Source: Daphnia pulex
Taxonomy: Eukaryota; Arthropoda; Branchiopoda; Diplostraca; Daphniidae
DNA: 64,000 nt
Direction: 5' to 3'
NCBI RefSeq assembly: GCF_021134715.1
Contig: NC_060020.1
Coordinates: 2,108,001 to 2,172,000 of the forward strand
The stretch's first letter is position 1; every line of letters starts with the position of its first letter. Position numbers and translations under genes: made by a program. Shown piece after piece: positions 39,571-49,996 of the stretch. The notes beneath the pieces were generated by a model. The model did no database searches and was not told the DNA's origin. It worked only from the letters and a program-made list of their open reading frames with translations.

Positions 39571-39829
39571 TTTACTTTACTTATCTAATTCACTTTACTT
39601 TACTTAATCTAGAAAAGTAACTAAGCGGGAATGAGCCCGAGCGTAGCGAGGAAATACAGGGGTTTTGGGTGGGTATAATAAAGTATAATAAAGCATCAAA
39701 CCATACTTCATTATACTTTACTATACTATAACCAAAAACAACTATATTTTTACGGTATGCTCGGGCTTATTCCCGCTTAGTTACTTATCTAGATTAAGTA
39801 AAGCAAAGTGAATTAGATAGGTAAAGTAA
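39571..39829. repeat. Foldback palindrome, 72-bp arms
   Basis: The left arm 39571-39642 and right arm 39759-39829 are inverted copies differing at about 4 positions. The inner arm ends are gagcccgagc / gctcgggctt. The 116-bp loop is itself AT-rich with tataataaagtata/tactttactata self-complementarity. It is either a separate foldback (MITE-like) insertion in the larger element or part of its left subterminal region. Confidence 0.85.
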
Positions 39830-40450
39830 AAATACCACTTACTTTATTTACTTAAAGGTAATCCAATTGCCGCAATACAAAACGAACTTAACAGCACAAC
39901 TCTATGTCCCTTATTAAGGAATCAACATGATTTCTTCGTAAAAGCAAATCCCAAATTCTGCAGTTAAGATGGCGAGTTTTTGGTTTCACGAACAATCTGT
40001 GATACACTTCTGAGTCGTTATTAGCTACAAAAAGTCTAGTCAAAATACGCCCGTCTAATTCCTGAGATGTTGCACTACCACCGTCAAAAATCAAACTAAT
40101 TCAGGTGTCGTCTGCTACGGAAATTCTCAGACGTTGCATGCATCACAATTTGAGCCATACTTATACTTTGAATATTAAATTTTATTTGATAAGTTTTCCA
40201 CGCAACACATGATAAACTTAAATATAAAAGTAAATTTTTTATCAATGTGCAGTGTTTGGCAATGAATCGCAGTAAAAATGTTTTTTTTTGTGGGGGGGAG
40301 ACCCCCCCAACCCCCCCTTTTTTTTATTTTTATCCAGATTGTCCCCCAAAAGCCCACCATTTCAACTTACGCTTTTTACGCTAAATGATTTGTTAACGAA
40401 AACAGCCAACAAACATCGAAATTTTTCAGCCATATTATACTTATTAATAT

Positions 40451-40490
40451 AACCTAACCTAACCTAACCTAACCTAACCTAACCTAACCT
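40451..40490 (-). repeat. Interstitial telomere-type tract, (TTAGG)8
   Basis: Eight perfect AACCT units, i.e. TTAGG on the minus strand, the ancestral arthropod telomere repeat. It lies inside the 1.8 kb element, not at a chromosome end. Confidence 0.9.
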
Positions 40491-40698
40491 ACTATACTTT
40501 ACTTTATCTTATAAGTATACATGAAACGTCAAAATCATAATAAAGTAAAGTAAAGTATCTTCATCATGATATAATATAGTAAAGTTCCATGACCTTTATA
40601 TGAATAATAAAGTATAGTAATATAAAGTAACAACTTGATTGCCACTTACAAGTTGTTAATAATACAGTAAAGTTTATAATGATTTGATGCTACTTTCA

Positions 40699-40765
40699 TC
40701 GATCGTGGATTTGAACCACCAACCATTATGTTAGAATTCTAGTGCTATGCCACAGCGCTAATCGA
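40699..40765 (-). repeat. tRNA-like segment 1
   Basis: On the minus strand, tcgattagcgctgtggcat has the shape of a pol III A box. ggttggtggttcaaatcc carries a B box with a GTGG/CCAC T-stem, and the ends tcgat/atcga can pair. The anticodon arm is poor. It is a tRNA-derived relic, not a functional tRNA. Confidence 0.55.
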
Positions 40766-40977
40766 CACTTCCTCGATACGCAAAATGTTTTAATAACATT
40801 TACAGTTATATCATAATAAAGTAAACTGTAATAATTTGAATAAAGCTGTATTTATATGGCACAATGAACTTCATAATAAAGTAGGATAAAATAATATAAC
40901 GTTAAAATAAAAAGTAAAGTAAATCTTGATTGACCCTTACTTTAAAATAAAAATAATTTAATTTATATATTTCACCT

Positions 40978-41043
40978 GATCTCGGATTTGAACCACTGAG
41001 CCATGAATTTCTAATCCAGTGCTATACCACAGTGCTAATCGAC
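40978..41043 (-). repeat. tRNA-like segment 2
   Basis: Diverged copy of segment 1, ~280 bases away. On the minus strand it has gattagcactgtggtatagc (A box) and cagtggttcaaatcc (B box). A 7-base loop ttagaaa, closed by tgga/ttca, would give anticodon AGA. The T-stem and acceptor stem are weak, so it is a relic. Homology with segment 1 extends ~15 bases beyond the tRNA-like end. Confidence 0.5.
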
Positions 41044-41361
41044 ATTGCTTCGATGTGAAAATAAATAAACTAAATAATATTTCACTATTATGTATTAATT
41101 ATGAATTTTTGGCAACAGTGTTTTAATAATATTGACAGGATGCCAGTCTGCTACACGGTAGGGAACGAGAGGTTGTACGTGAAATTTCTCGTATTTAAGT
41201 AAAGTGAAGTAAAGTAAAGTGAAGTGAAGTGAAGTAAAGTGTAAATTAAGTGAGTGTAGTAATAATTGAGAATTAAGGAAAAAATTAAGTATAATAAAGT
41301 AAAAATAAAGTAGAATTAAGTAAGGTTTTGGTCGGCTAAAATAGACTTTAACCTAATTACT

Positions 41362-42756
41362 TTTTGCTGTTGTATGGGATGAGACATACGCCTAAGAACA
41401 GACAGCGAGACACACGAGGCACGCCATTTCGGCAATGTACAGGCACTTCCAAGTCTGAGTTGAATGACTTGGCAAAGTGGTTTCCACATGCTAAATCACC
41501 TGTAAATTTTCACATCAACATTTTACATGCAATAACAATAGGAAATTAACAATAAATACCCTTTCAATTTTCATCGTGAGAAATGTCACGACCAGCAACC
41601 CATTTCTGCTACGTCTTGGAACAAAATGGCCGAAATGCGTCCCTGGAGACACTAGCGCTACCTGGTGGACATTTCAGCCAACTATTGACAGCCACCTATT
41701 GACAGCCATTAGATTCCTGTTCAAATGACTGAACGCAACGGCTGGATTGCTTGCTTCCAGAGTCCAGACAGCACGCAGCAGCTCAACTTGAATTCGACAT
41801 GCCTTTCGGCTTTCAATAGCTGGCAATCTGGCACGAAATGAATGTAATGAGCATCAACACCAGATTACTCCAGCAGCTTTTCCTATGACACAAATACACA
41901 AAGTTTTTAGTTAGCTTTTCAGACTTCTTAACTCTTTCAACATAAAAATCTATAATATTAACAGAAAGTGTTGGGGGTCAAGACAAAAAATTAAACTTAC
42001 ATCTGAAGAAAAGAATAATTTTCCTGCCTGTGGCTGTAAGGCAGCAGCAGCAGCGGTTATTTGTTAGCAAAGAGTTAGCAAAGAGCCAAATCAGCCAATC
42101 AGGCAATCAGCTAAAGCGGTAAAAGTCCGAGGTCCGACTGCAATGTTCAGCTTAACGACTAATTTTTAAAGTGATAAATAAAAATTTGTTAGAATGTTGA
42201 ATAAAGAGAAAAATCAGGACAAGTCTATAGAATGTCTATAATTAGCAAATCACGCCACTTCAGCACACCTTTTACCTTTATTGATGCTCCAATTGACTAT
42301 CTTTTTATGTCAATTTTTTATGCAGAAAGAAGAATCACAAACCAAGAGACAGGATAACAGATAAGTTGTTTGGGATTTGGGTTTTAGACTTTCTTTATCG
42401 TCGAATAAGATTAAAAGAAAGAAATTACCTTGGAAAATGAATCAGTCTCACTGTTCTAGCGGCGTGCGCCCCACAGTGCAATTTTTATGTTGCGTAAAAA
42501 AAGCCGACCATAAAAAGGCTTAATTGATCGGAAGTAATTGACAATCAATCATATCAGATTTACCGCCGTGAAATAAAGACAAAATCTTCAATTGATGTCT
42601 TCCTTTGTAAATTATTGGTTCCGAAGGAAATCCTTCGTTTGGAGCGTGTCCTGTCTTTGGACAAGGTTAATTATCTTTGGTTTTTCCTCTTGCCCAGTTC
42701 ACAAACGCATCGTTGCGATCAGAATTGGATGGCTCCTAATCCTAAAACGATGGGAG
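41362..42756. other. Intergenic, no gene seen
   Basis: Right flank of the mobile element and upstream DNA of the decarboxylase gene. A short direct repeat ctattgacagcca occurs at about 41680-41710. No coding exon or RNA gene is supported. Confidence 0.4.
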
Positions 42757-42764
42757 TATATAAA
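42757..42764 (+). promoter_or_regulatory. TATA box of the decarboxylase gene
   Basis: tatataaa, 97 bases before the ATG, followed about 30 bases later by atcgacagtcg as a possible start site. It predicts an unspliced leader of about 65 nt. Confidence 0.7.
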
Positions 42765-42853
42765 CTACCAGGTGCCTAAAACACAAATCGACAGTCGTAT
42801 AGTGCCTGCCAGAAACTCAACATCAAGGTAACGCGCTCACAGTTTCTTTTAGA

Positions 42854-44977
42854 ATGCAAAATGAAAATCAAGTGAAATCAGACGGCAAAATGGAAAATCC
42901 GGCTTTAATCGGCTGGTTTCAAACCGAACCTTCCCAAGAGCAACACGAACAATTCATACGGAAAGTCGTGGATATTGTTTTAAAGGAAGCAGTGTTTGAG
43001 GGAACATCGCGAAACAACTTAGTCATCGAATGGATGGAACCAGAGAGTTTGTTGACCTTACTGGGTAAAGAACTACCAAAGAATCCGCAGTCTGACGAAA
43101 CACTAGTTCAGTTAATCAAGAACGTTGTACGATATAGCGTGAAAACAGGTCATCCACATTTCATTAACCAGCTATTTTCAAGGTAAAAAAAAAAAGTCGT
43201 ACATATTTATATTAACTCATTATGGGTGATTTCGAAGTTTTAGTTACCTAATTAACTAAACTACATCATTTTTATGATTAAACTAGTCTGGATCCATACG
43301 GACTTGTAGCCCAATGGGTCACAGATTCGTTGAATCCCAGCGTTTATACTTACGAAGTTGCTCCAGTTTTCACATTGCTCGAGCACCAGATTCTTCGTGA
43401 AATGCGACGATGGGTAGGATTCCCAGACGGTAGTGGAGACGGAGTGTTTTGCCCGGGCGGTTCAATGGCTAATATATACGGCATTCAATGTGCCCGCCAT
43501 CGCGCTATGCCTAGCCTAAAAGTAAGTCATTTATTTTTCACAAATAAAACCATCAAATAACATAAAAGCAAACATTTTCTTGTTTTTAAGGAAACGGGAA
43601 CATTTGGATCACCTCGTCTCGTAGTGCTGACCTCCAAAGATGCTCATTATTCGATCAAGAAAGCTTGTTTTCTTCTGGGAATAGGTGTGTCGAATCTTTA
43701 TCTGGTAGATGTGGATACTAGTGGTCGAATGGATTTAGTTCATCTTCGACAAGAAGTGCAGCGTGCTTTAAATGAGAATGCCAGGCCATTCATGGTATCT
43801 GCCACGGCAGGTAAATATGAAATGATAACTAGAATCCAACATCTTATAAACATTATTCTTCATACATAGGAACCACTGTATTAGGCGCGACTGATCCGCT
43901 TGATGGCATTGCCGACATATGTCAAGAGTTTGGTATGTGGATGCATGTAGACGCGGCGTGGGGTGGTGGGGCGCTAATGTCCACGAAGCATCGCCATATT
44001 CTAAAAGGAATCGAACGGTAAATGTTAAAAATTTAGAAGGGAAAAACTTAGAACCCTAATACTCGTACTTTTCAGAGCTGATTCTGTCACATGGAATCCA
44101 CACAAATTGCTCGGAGTGCCTCAGCAATGTTCAACTTTCCTGACTCGCCATGCTGACCTTTTGCTTGAGGCCAATTCCGCATCAGCTTCTTATTTGTTTC
44201 AGAAAGATAAGTTTTATGATCCCAAGTGGGACGTGGGAGACAAATATCTGCAGTGCGGCAGGCGAGCTGATGTTCTCAAGTTTTGGTTTATGTGGCAAGC
44301 AAAGGTAGATTTTTCACCTACATCGAAAAGAAACTTAAACCCCATTCTGCATTCTTGCCAACTTTTCGTTGTTTACCAAACTACTGAAATTTTGAACAAG
44401 ATTAATAGATTACCGAAAGAGATTATGCTACCAAAGACATACGTTTAAAAGGGATACTGAATCAATCATTACTAGTAAGTTACTTTAACCATCATTTTTT
44501 TTTCTCTAACGTTAAAAACAGGGAAGTCTAGGTTTGGAAAAGCATGTAGACACACTGTTCGAAAATGTGGCTTATTTCACTTCATTTATCCGCAATCGCA
44601 AAGGCTTTCAACTAGTACTCGAAGAGCCCCCATTTGTGAACGTTTGTTTTTGGTATATCCCACCGAGCCTTCAGGGAGCTCAGCACGACGAAGATTACGA
44701 GGAAAAATTGCACAAAGTATAAAAAATCATTACTTTACTTGATGCTACTGGTCGATAAATGAAGTATACTAATTATATCATTTTACTGGATTTCTATAAT
44801 TAGATCGCTCCAAAGATCAAAGAACGCATGATCAAAAAGGGCAGCATGATGATAACCTATCAACCGTTGAGAAATTTACCAAACTTTTTCCGCCTTGTTT
44901 TGCAAAGCTCTGCTGTCACTATCGATGATATGGAATTTTTTGCCGAAGAGATAGAACGTCTTGGGTGTGACCTTTAA
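42854..44977 (+). CDS. CSAD: PLP-dependent cysteine sulfinate/aspartate decarboxylase (black/CSAD type)
   Basis: Seven exons (42854-43182, 43287-43521, 43591-43810, 43870-44017, 44076-44304, 44522-44716, 44804-44977) give 509 residues, the normal size for the group II decarboxylases. Key phrases are [46 protein letters not shown], the cofactor histidine/aspartate region [11 protein letters not shown] and [13 protein letters not shown], and the Schiff-base Lys321 in [17 protein letters not shown]. The PQQCSTFL form separates it from GAD and matches insect black/CSAD proteins, which make beta-alanine from aspartate or hypotaurine from cysteine sulfinate. In insects this feeds cuticle tanning through N-beta-alanyl-dopamine. 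Substrate choice cannot be read from the sequence. The ATG at 42854 is the first one after the presumed start site. Confidence 0.9.
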
Positions 44978-45422
44978 ATAATATATATATATTAGATCGA
45001 GGCAATTTCTGCAATAGAGAAACTATTCCGAAGTAATGATTTAAATAAGTTTTTAAACTATTTAAATCAATAAAATTTCGCGATAACCTGTAAACCATAC
45101 AAAAGATATTTAATTTCGGAAACATTTCTTCCAATAAAAATGTTTTACCTGATATATATTTGTTTTTCATTCATTCACTCCTACAACGATTAGCTAGCTT
45201 GGAAATAAATAAGATATTTTGATGTAACATGCATGGACACATTTAAAAAATAAATACTATACTATTGGAAAGGAAGAAGATAAACAGACTCAGTATCCAC
45301 TATTATTAAACTAAGATATTTTTAACATTCTTAAAATTATCCAATTACAAACTTCAAAAAGACTGCAATTTTTTTCAAAATAGCCCATGTATATTCATAC
45401 CTCAAACGCAATTAAATTTCCT
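44978..45422. other. Convergent intergenic region, CSAD and CINP 3' ends
   Basis: 445 AT-rich bases including (at)n at about 44981. Polyadenylation-like aataaa motifs lie on both strands. No gene. Confidence 0.5.
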
Positions 45423-46329
45423 TCAGCGCTGACCAGTTTCAACCAAAAGTGATTCTAATTGGAGTTTAACATCAGGAGTTACATATACTTGATGAACCCA
45501 ACTTATTTTATGCAAGTCAAGCATTTGTTTTTGCTGGCAATGAGCTACATTTTCTGCAATACATTTTTTCACTTGAAGCTCTTTGGCAAAAGCATCTTTA
45601 ATTAAGGTGACAACTGCAACTACATTCATATCAACAAAAAATTAGCATTGTTATACATGTTGAAAATGAGTTGTGATTACCAAATTTAGAAGTTGACCAA
45701 GTGAGAAACAGAACAAATGTGGAAGAATCACTTGTACTTGATCCCATCTTTTGTTGCAGTTCTCCAAGTTTTTCTAGTGCCACATATTGATCTCTTATTT
45801 TCTCTAATTGTTTGGGAAGCATTTCCTGGAATAATATTTGTGTAGTGAAATTACAAGAAACATTTCAGTATTCGGTGATTACCATTTCACAAACAACTGA
45901 TCCAAGTAAATCACATTGGGATTCTAATTCATTGTTGCTCACAGAAAGTTCTGGATTGTTCCTATTCAGTCAAAAACAAAATAAATAAAATAACTGCAAA
46001 AGTCAATTATATTTTCGGTAGTTACCATGATACAGCTTTTAGCTGTAAAATGTTGTTTATGATGTTTCTGCCAGTGGATATTAAAAGGTACCATTGTTGC
46101 ACAAGACTATACAACTCACCCGCTAATTCAAATGCCCGCTGAGCATTTCCAGATTTCTTCACTGGTGATGGGCTGTTGCTCACTGCAAAATAAAATATAT
46201 TTAAACAGGGATGAACTAGAAAAATCTTATTGGCATACCAAGCATAAGTACACAACATTTAAAAGGAAGTTTTTAAAAAATTGCATGTCACACATCAACT
46301 CAGTACTCACACGTAAATGATTTATCCAT
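45423..46329 (-). CDS. CINP: Cyclin-dependent kinase 2-interacting protein
   Basis: Five exons (46311-46329, 46026-46182, 45883-45961, 45681-45825, 45423-45619) give 198 residues, close to the ~212 of vertebrate CINP. The pattern fits CINP: LYSLVQQWYLLISTGRNIINNILQLK near the N-terminus, a helical middle (LPKQLEKIRDQYVALEKL), a TW motif (LTWSTSKF), KELQVKKCIAENVAH, WVHQVYV and the C-terminal LQLESLLVETGQR. CINP links CDK2/CDC7 with replication origins and ATR-ATRIP checkpoint signalling and also acts in ribosome maturation in other animals. The first coding exon is only 19 nt; it was chosen from a strong donor (acgt/gtgagt) right after ATGGATAAATCATTT. Confidence 0.88.
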
Positions 46330-46693
46330 ACGGACAATAGAAAAGAGATGAATCTTGTACCAATTATCCTAGTATGTAGAAATAATTTTATCTAAAAAGT
46401 ACAAAGTACTAACAGTAACAGGCGTGGGCTGTTTAATTCATTTGCACCAATTCGCGCTCGCACGTTTCGTTTCCATTTCCAAACAAACTACTAGTGCAGA
46501 CGAAAAAGACAATGTTGCCATTTTTACTGCAATCGAGAGAACTGTAAATAAAAAAAGCCAAAAAAATGTGACCGAAATTCAAACGAAAGCAAAAAAAAAA
46601 CGAGCCAGCTTCAAGGAACTACAAGGAAATTTATTCAGAGCCGTATTACTCAGAAATCAGTCAATATTTTCGACAAAACTAGGCTACGTCCAA
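46330..46693. other. Intergenic between CINP and NPC2 copy 1
   Basis: CINP promoter side. A long open plus-strand frame crosses this stretch (about 46424-46783), but it lacks an ATG and runs into the antisense of an NPC2 exon, so I do not call a gene. Confidence 0.4.
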
Positions 46694-47501
46694 TTACAGA
46701 AGTTTAACAGTAACTTCGAAGCAAACAAGAGGATTGCCGTTATCGTCACGGAGGTTCCAGATGGCCTTAGCACTCACCTGTAAATTAATAAGATTCAAAT
46801 GTAAAATTTTTCGTTCTTTTTTTCAATTTATAGTGCAGTGTTTAGTGAATCAAGATTCAAGAGCCAGGTGACACTCACCGAAGGGAAGGACGGAGATAGC
46901 ACCAGAATAGTTGACATAGTCATAGACTCGCCAGCGGTAACTGGGCAGTCGCCAACAATTGCATCTTCACAAGCAGGAGGGAACTGACCGGGCCTAATTG
47001 TTAGTAAATTAATCATATTTTTAATAGCCTAAATAATATTATATTAATATCACGCATACCAAGGTAGAGTAACGCCACCAATCACGCCCTTTACATCACT
47101 ATCCAGTGTGTTGGTAGAGTCAACTGTTTTAGCATTTTTTCATTTTAGTAAGTCACAAAAATAGTTAATTTTTTATTATGTAGAATAGATACCTGCGACG
47201 AAATCATATTGGACTGATACGTTAGTTCCACGGTAGACGATACAGGGTAGAACGTCGCAGCCTGGGACACGAACAGCCGTTAATGTAGCAGTCGATCCTA
47301 ATTAATTCCGTAGAAAGAAGAGAAAATTAGTTTAGAGGGAAAAATAATTCGGTGCTAATTTGAGTCACTAAATACTAAAATTGATTTTTTAAAAAAGAAA
47401 AAATTTAAAGAAAAAAAGCTATTACCGCAATCCCTGTAGGGAGTGGCCGAGACGGCGACAAAGAGGAGAGCACAAGTGGCTGCGATGGCTAACTTGAACA
47501 T
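46694..47501 (-). CDS. NPC2: NPC2-type ML-domain lipid-binding protein, copy 1
   Basis: Five exons (47426-47501, 47193-47297, 47060-47123, 46879-46993, 46694-46777) give 147 residues. A signal peptide (MFKLAIAATCALLFVAVSATP) is followed by an ML domain with six cysteines in the NPC2 order (DCG, GCDVLPC, ACED, GDC, VCFEV) and the PWPGQFPPACE phrase. NPC2 proteins carry sterols in lysosomes or extracellular fluid; arthropods have expanded families also tied to chemosensation and immunity. A paralogue with identical exon lengths from exon 2 on lies at 53265-54018, about 6 kb upstream in the same orientation. Confidence 0.93.
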
Positions 47502-47561
47502 TTCGATGGTTGTTTTCGTTCGAGGTTGAAGCGAATGAAGTAACGGCAATAATTACTCTCA

Positions 47562-47568
47562 TTTTATA
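47562..47568 (-). promoter_or_regulatory. TATA box of NPC2 copy 1
   Basis: tataaaa on the minus strand, about 60 bases before the ATG. Position and context match the TATA box of copy 2. Confidence 0.65.
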
Positions 47569-48925
47569 CCGATCATCGGCCGGCAAAGTGCACATTACAT
47601 TGTTGATAAGGATGCGGAAGTTTTTCTGCTCGTGTCTGTTTTTGAGTTACTTACTTGGCGTAATGTCTAAAATGGGCCAATTTCTTAAGTGAGTTGTGTC
47701 ACAGTTTTATCGATTCGGGAACCAATTCGCTCCTCACTAGAACGTCAAAATTTGATAGAACTTATCGCTGAACGTCATCGGTATCATTCTGACAGCTCTG
47801 TATTATTCTCCATGACACGCGGAAGTTAGACACGTTTTTTTTAAACTATTATCTCTTCCGTATTCCATGGATCACTGGACCACTCGTAATAGCATAGGAG
47901 TTCACAAAGTTCAATAGGGCAATCTCGTTATGTTTCCTGGGTGAAAGCATCAATCGTGTCAATTTATGTTTTGACATTAGCGTTTCTGTTTCAAATCCAT
48001 AATAACGTTGAGTGTAACGCAGCACCTTATTACGGTATGTGAGGTGTCTCTTTACTAAGGATTTAACTGTAATCTTAACACTCATTACAATTTTTCAGCG
48101 AATGCTTGGCGATAAAACAGGAAAATTGAAGAGAATGCTACATTAATCGTTCAGGTAATTTATGACCGCGCAGTATGCATTGATTTAAAATAGTATTATG
48201 TGCTCTAGTTTTTTAAGATTATTGTACTTACCTTTACTTTGTTTCAGAATAGTAAATAATCTAAAAAAATTATGATAGGGATAAGGTGACAGAAATAGAA
48301 AGCAAAGTCATTTTCATTAAAATTATGCGCACTTCCCATCAGCAAGTTTAAGCGCCTGAACGCCGCTCATGACGAATCGTCAAATATTTATCTGAATAGG
48401 CTTCTTTTGACAGATAACATTATTCGGTTATATTTCAAACTATACAGCCAGATTTCAACGTTTAGTATTGCGGTAGTATTGCATCTCACCAACAGTAAAA
48501 AAATATGTATAATTATTAATTAATCTCAAAATAAAAAATTTCAATAATGAATTAAGGCAAGTTTCGTGCAAATGTCGTAAGTCAAGATGAAAAAAAAAGC
48601 GTCGAAGACAAGATATATAGCATGCGAAAATGTTACGAAATCAATTACAAATTACCTAACAAGTTCCCCAACATCGTTTCCAACAGTGAATTTTTAAGAG
48701 TTCGATAAGAGGTGTGTAAGTATCAAAGTTCGATGCTTTAGTCATCAAAAAGTACCGGTAGGCGCCCTATCTAAAATGCATCGTAGAGACGTACACTCTT
48801 CAAACTTGAAAGCTTCAAAAGCCGCTGTCCCCCCCCCCCCACCAACTTACATTCCACATTCTACAAAAAAAATTGTTAGTCGCATAGTAAAGAGTTAACG
48901 TCTCATTCGTTTGTGTTTAACAGGC
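47569..48925. other. Gene-poor intergenic region
   Basis: Apart from the small ORF at 47849-48085, only AT-rich sequence and a run of 10 C near 48829 are seen. Confidence 0.4.
47849..48085 (-). CDS. Possible small ORF, 78 aa, unrecognised
   Basis: ATG-initiated frame reading MSVKITVKSLVKRHLTYR... to GPVIHGIRKR, basic (net positive), with no signal peptide or membrane helix. It has protein-like composition, but there is no family match and no visible promoter, so it may be a chance frame or a remnant. Listed for completeness. Confidence 0.2.
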   Translation of the reverse strand: MSVKITVKSLVKRHLTYRNKVLRYTQRYYGFETETLMSKHKLTRLMLSPRKHNEIALLNFVNSYAITSGPVIHGIRKR

Positions 48926-49468
48926 TTATTCTAGGTACAAAAATTTAAAATAATCAGCGACGGTTTTCTCTTGTTCAAGCGTTTCGATCGAGTGCGGTCG
49001 CGCAGTTCTTACATGCAGAATAGCTTCTTCTGGTTTTAATTGTTTAAATCTCACAAGATAGCACGCAAGTAGGGTTCCAGTCCTCCCAATCCCAGCACGG
49101 CAGTGAACCGCAACACCCTGCGATAGCGTTGCGGACATTTTAGAGGCCTTTAATCCAACTAAGTTTGACTTCAAAATTTAAATGAATAATTCGAGTACCT
49201 CTTTTTTTTCCAAAGCCTTCTCACAAATTGAAATGAACTGTTGAACCTGCTCCAACGTGAAAGTGCAGTAATCATCAACACAAATGTTAATGCCAATTAA
49301 TGCCGGAACTTCTTCCACGCGTGGTTTCGATTCTTTGGTCAAAGTAACGAGATATCGAATGCCTTGATTGGCAAGAAATTCCAAATCTTCGCGCTTATCA
49401 GGGAAAGCCAAGGCGGCAATCTTACCATCCTCCAACCACGAGAAATTCCGTGGAGTTGACGAGTCCAT
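48926..49468 (-). CDS. DUSP23: Dual-specificity phosphatase 23
   Basis: Two exons (49199-49468, 48926-49117) give 153 residues, close to the 150 of human DUSP23 (VHZ). It starts MDSSTPRNFSWLEDGKIAAL and carries LVTLTKESKP, the general-acid Asp in VDDYCTF, and the signature loop HCRAGIGRTGT with catalytic Cys96 and Arg102. It ends RPHSIETLEQEKTVADYFKFL, which is diagnostic of this subfamily. It is a small cytosolic/nuclear protein phosphatase without targeting domains. The intron is 81 nt. Confidence 0.95.
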
Positions 49469-49996
49469 TGCAAACAGACACAACCAGTTCTTTCAACCAC
49501 TTATTTTGTTCTAACTACCAATCTGATACTTGATAGTTGATACATGGCTAAAAATCACGGTTAGGAGTCTTAGGACCGTATCCCGGGATACGGGTACCTT
49601 CAACCTTGATGAATATCTAAGTAGGGAATCGACCGACAGAGCCTTTAGTCGATTTCTTTGATCTGAAGGCCGCCTAGTTATCAGTCCATTCTAAAACCAC
49701 ATGTAACACAAGGCCATTCGAAATGTTAATATTTTTGTCTAAAACAAACACTGCCATATTAAGACGGCAAATTCAACGAAAGCATGTGCTTAAAATTGAC
49801 ACATGACTATACAACTTCAAGGCCACAGTAAACGAAAAGATATTTTTTTCCACTATATTAATTTCCCGATTTCACAATAGGAATTTAAAAAAGAAAGGGA
49901 AACTGAGCCCAGCCCTGAATTCCACCACGTACCTAAATTGTCTGGGTAATTTTGCACTAACTTTAGTTGTCAAAGGCAGATGATGGCAGCTATTCT
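49469..49996. other. Intergenic, DUSP23 promoter and ASRGL1 3' end
   Basis: Contains an imperfect ccgtatcccgggatacgg palindrome at about 49577-49594. No coding sequence. Confidence 0.4.

Larger units (their letters stand above)
39537..41353. mobile_element. 1.8 kb terminal-inverted-repeat DNA element with 8-bp target-site duplication
   Basis: The left end ggtaaaagtctattttaccc matches the reverse complement of the right end (ggttaaagtctattttagcc) with about 5 mismatches in 35. The direct repeat taattact flanks it exactly at 39529-39536 and 41354-41361. An 8-bp duplication is used by hAT, P, Sola1 and Zisupton-type DNA transposons; the termini do not let me choose among them. The subterminal DNA is packed with tactttactt/aagtaaagta repeats in inverted orientation at the two ends. 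No transposase ORF is visible (longest frame ~68 codons at 39888-40094, unrecognised), so it is non-autonomous. Internally it holds a 72-bp-arm palindrome, an (AACCT)8 tract and two tRNA-like segments. Confidence 0.8.

Noticed and set aside
39620-39780. A CRISPR-like or other spaced-repeat array in the aagtaaagt-rich DNA
   Set aside because: The short units are irregular low-complexity repeats and the main structure is a single palindrome in a eukaryotic transposon.
40978-41043. A functional tRNA-Ser(AGA) gene
   Set aside because: The anticodon loop fits, but the acceptor and T-stems are broken and there is no long variable arm as tRNA-Ser needs.
42828-42852. A 5' UTR intron just before the decarboxylase ATG (gtaacg...tttag)
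   Set aside because: It would be only 25 nt, far below a workable intron length, so the leader is treated as unspliced.
46424-46783. 119-codon open frame on the plus strand between CINP and NPC2
   Set aside because: It has no ATG start, is Lys-rich by base composition, and its end is the exact antisense of the last NPC2 exon.
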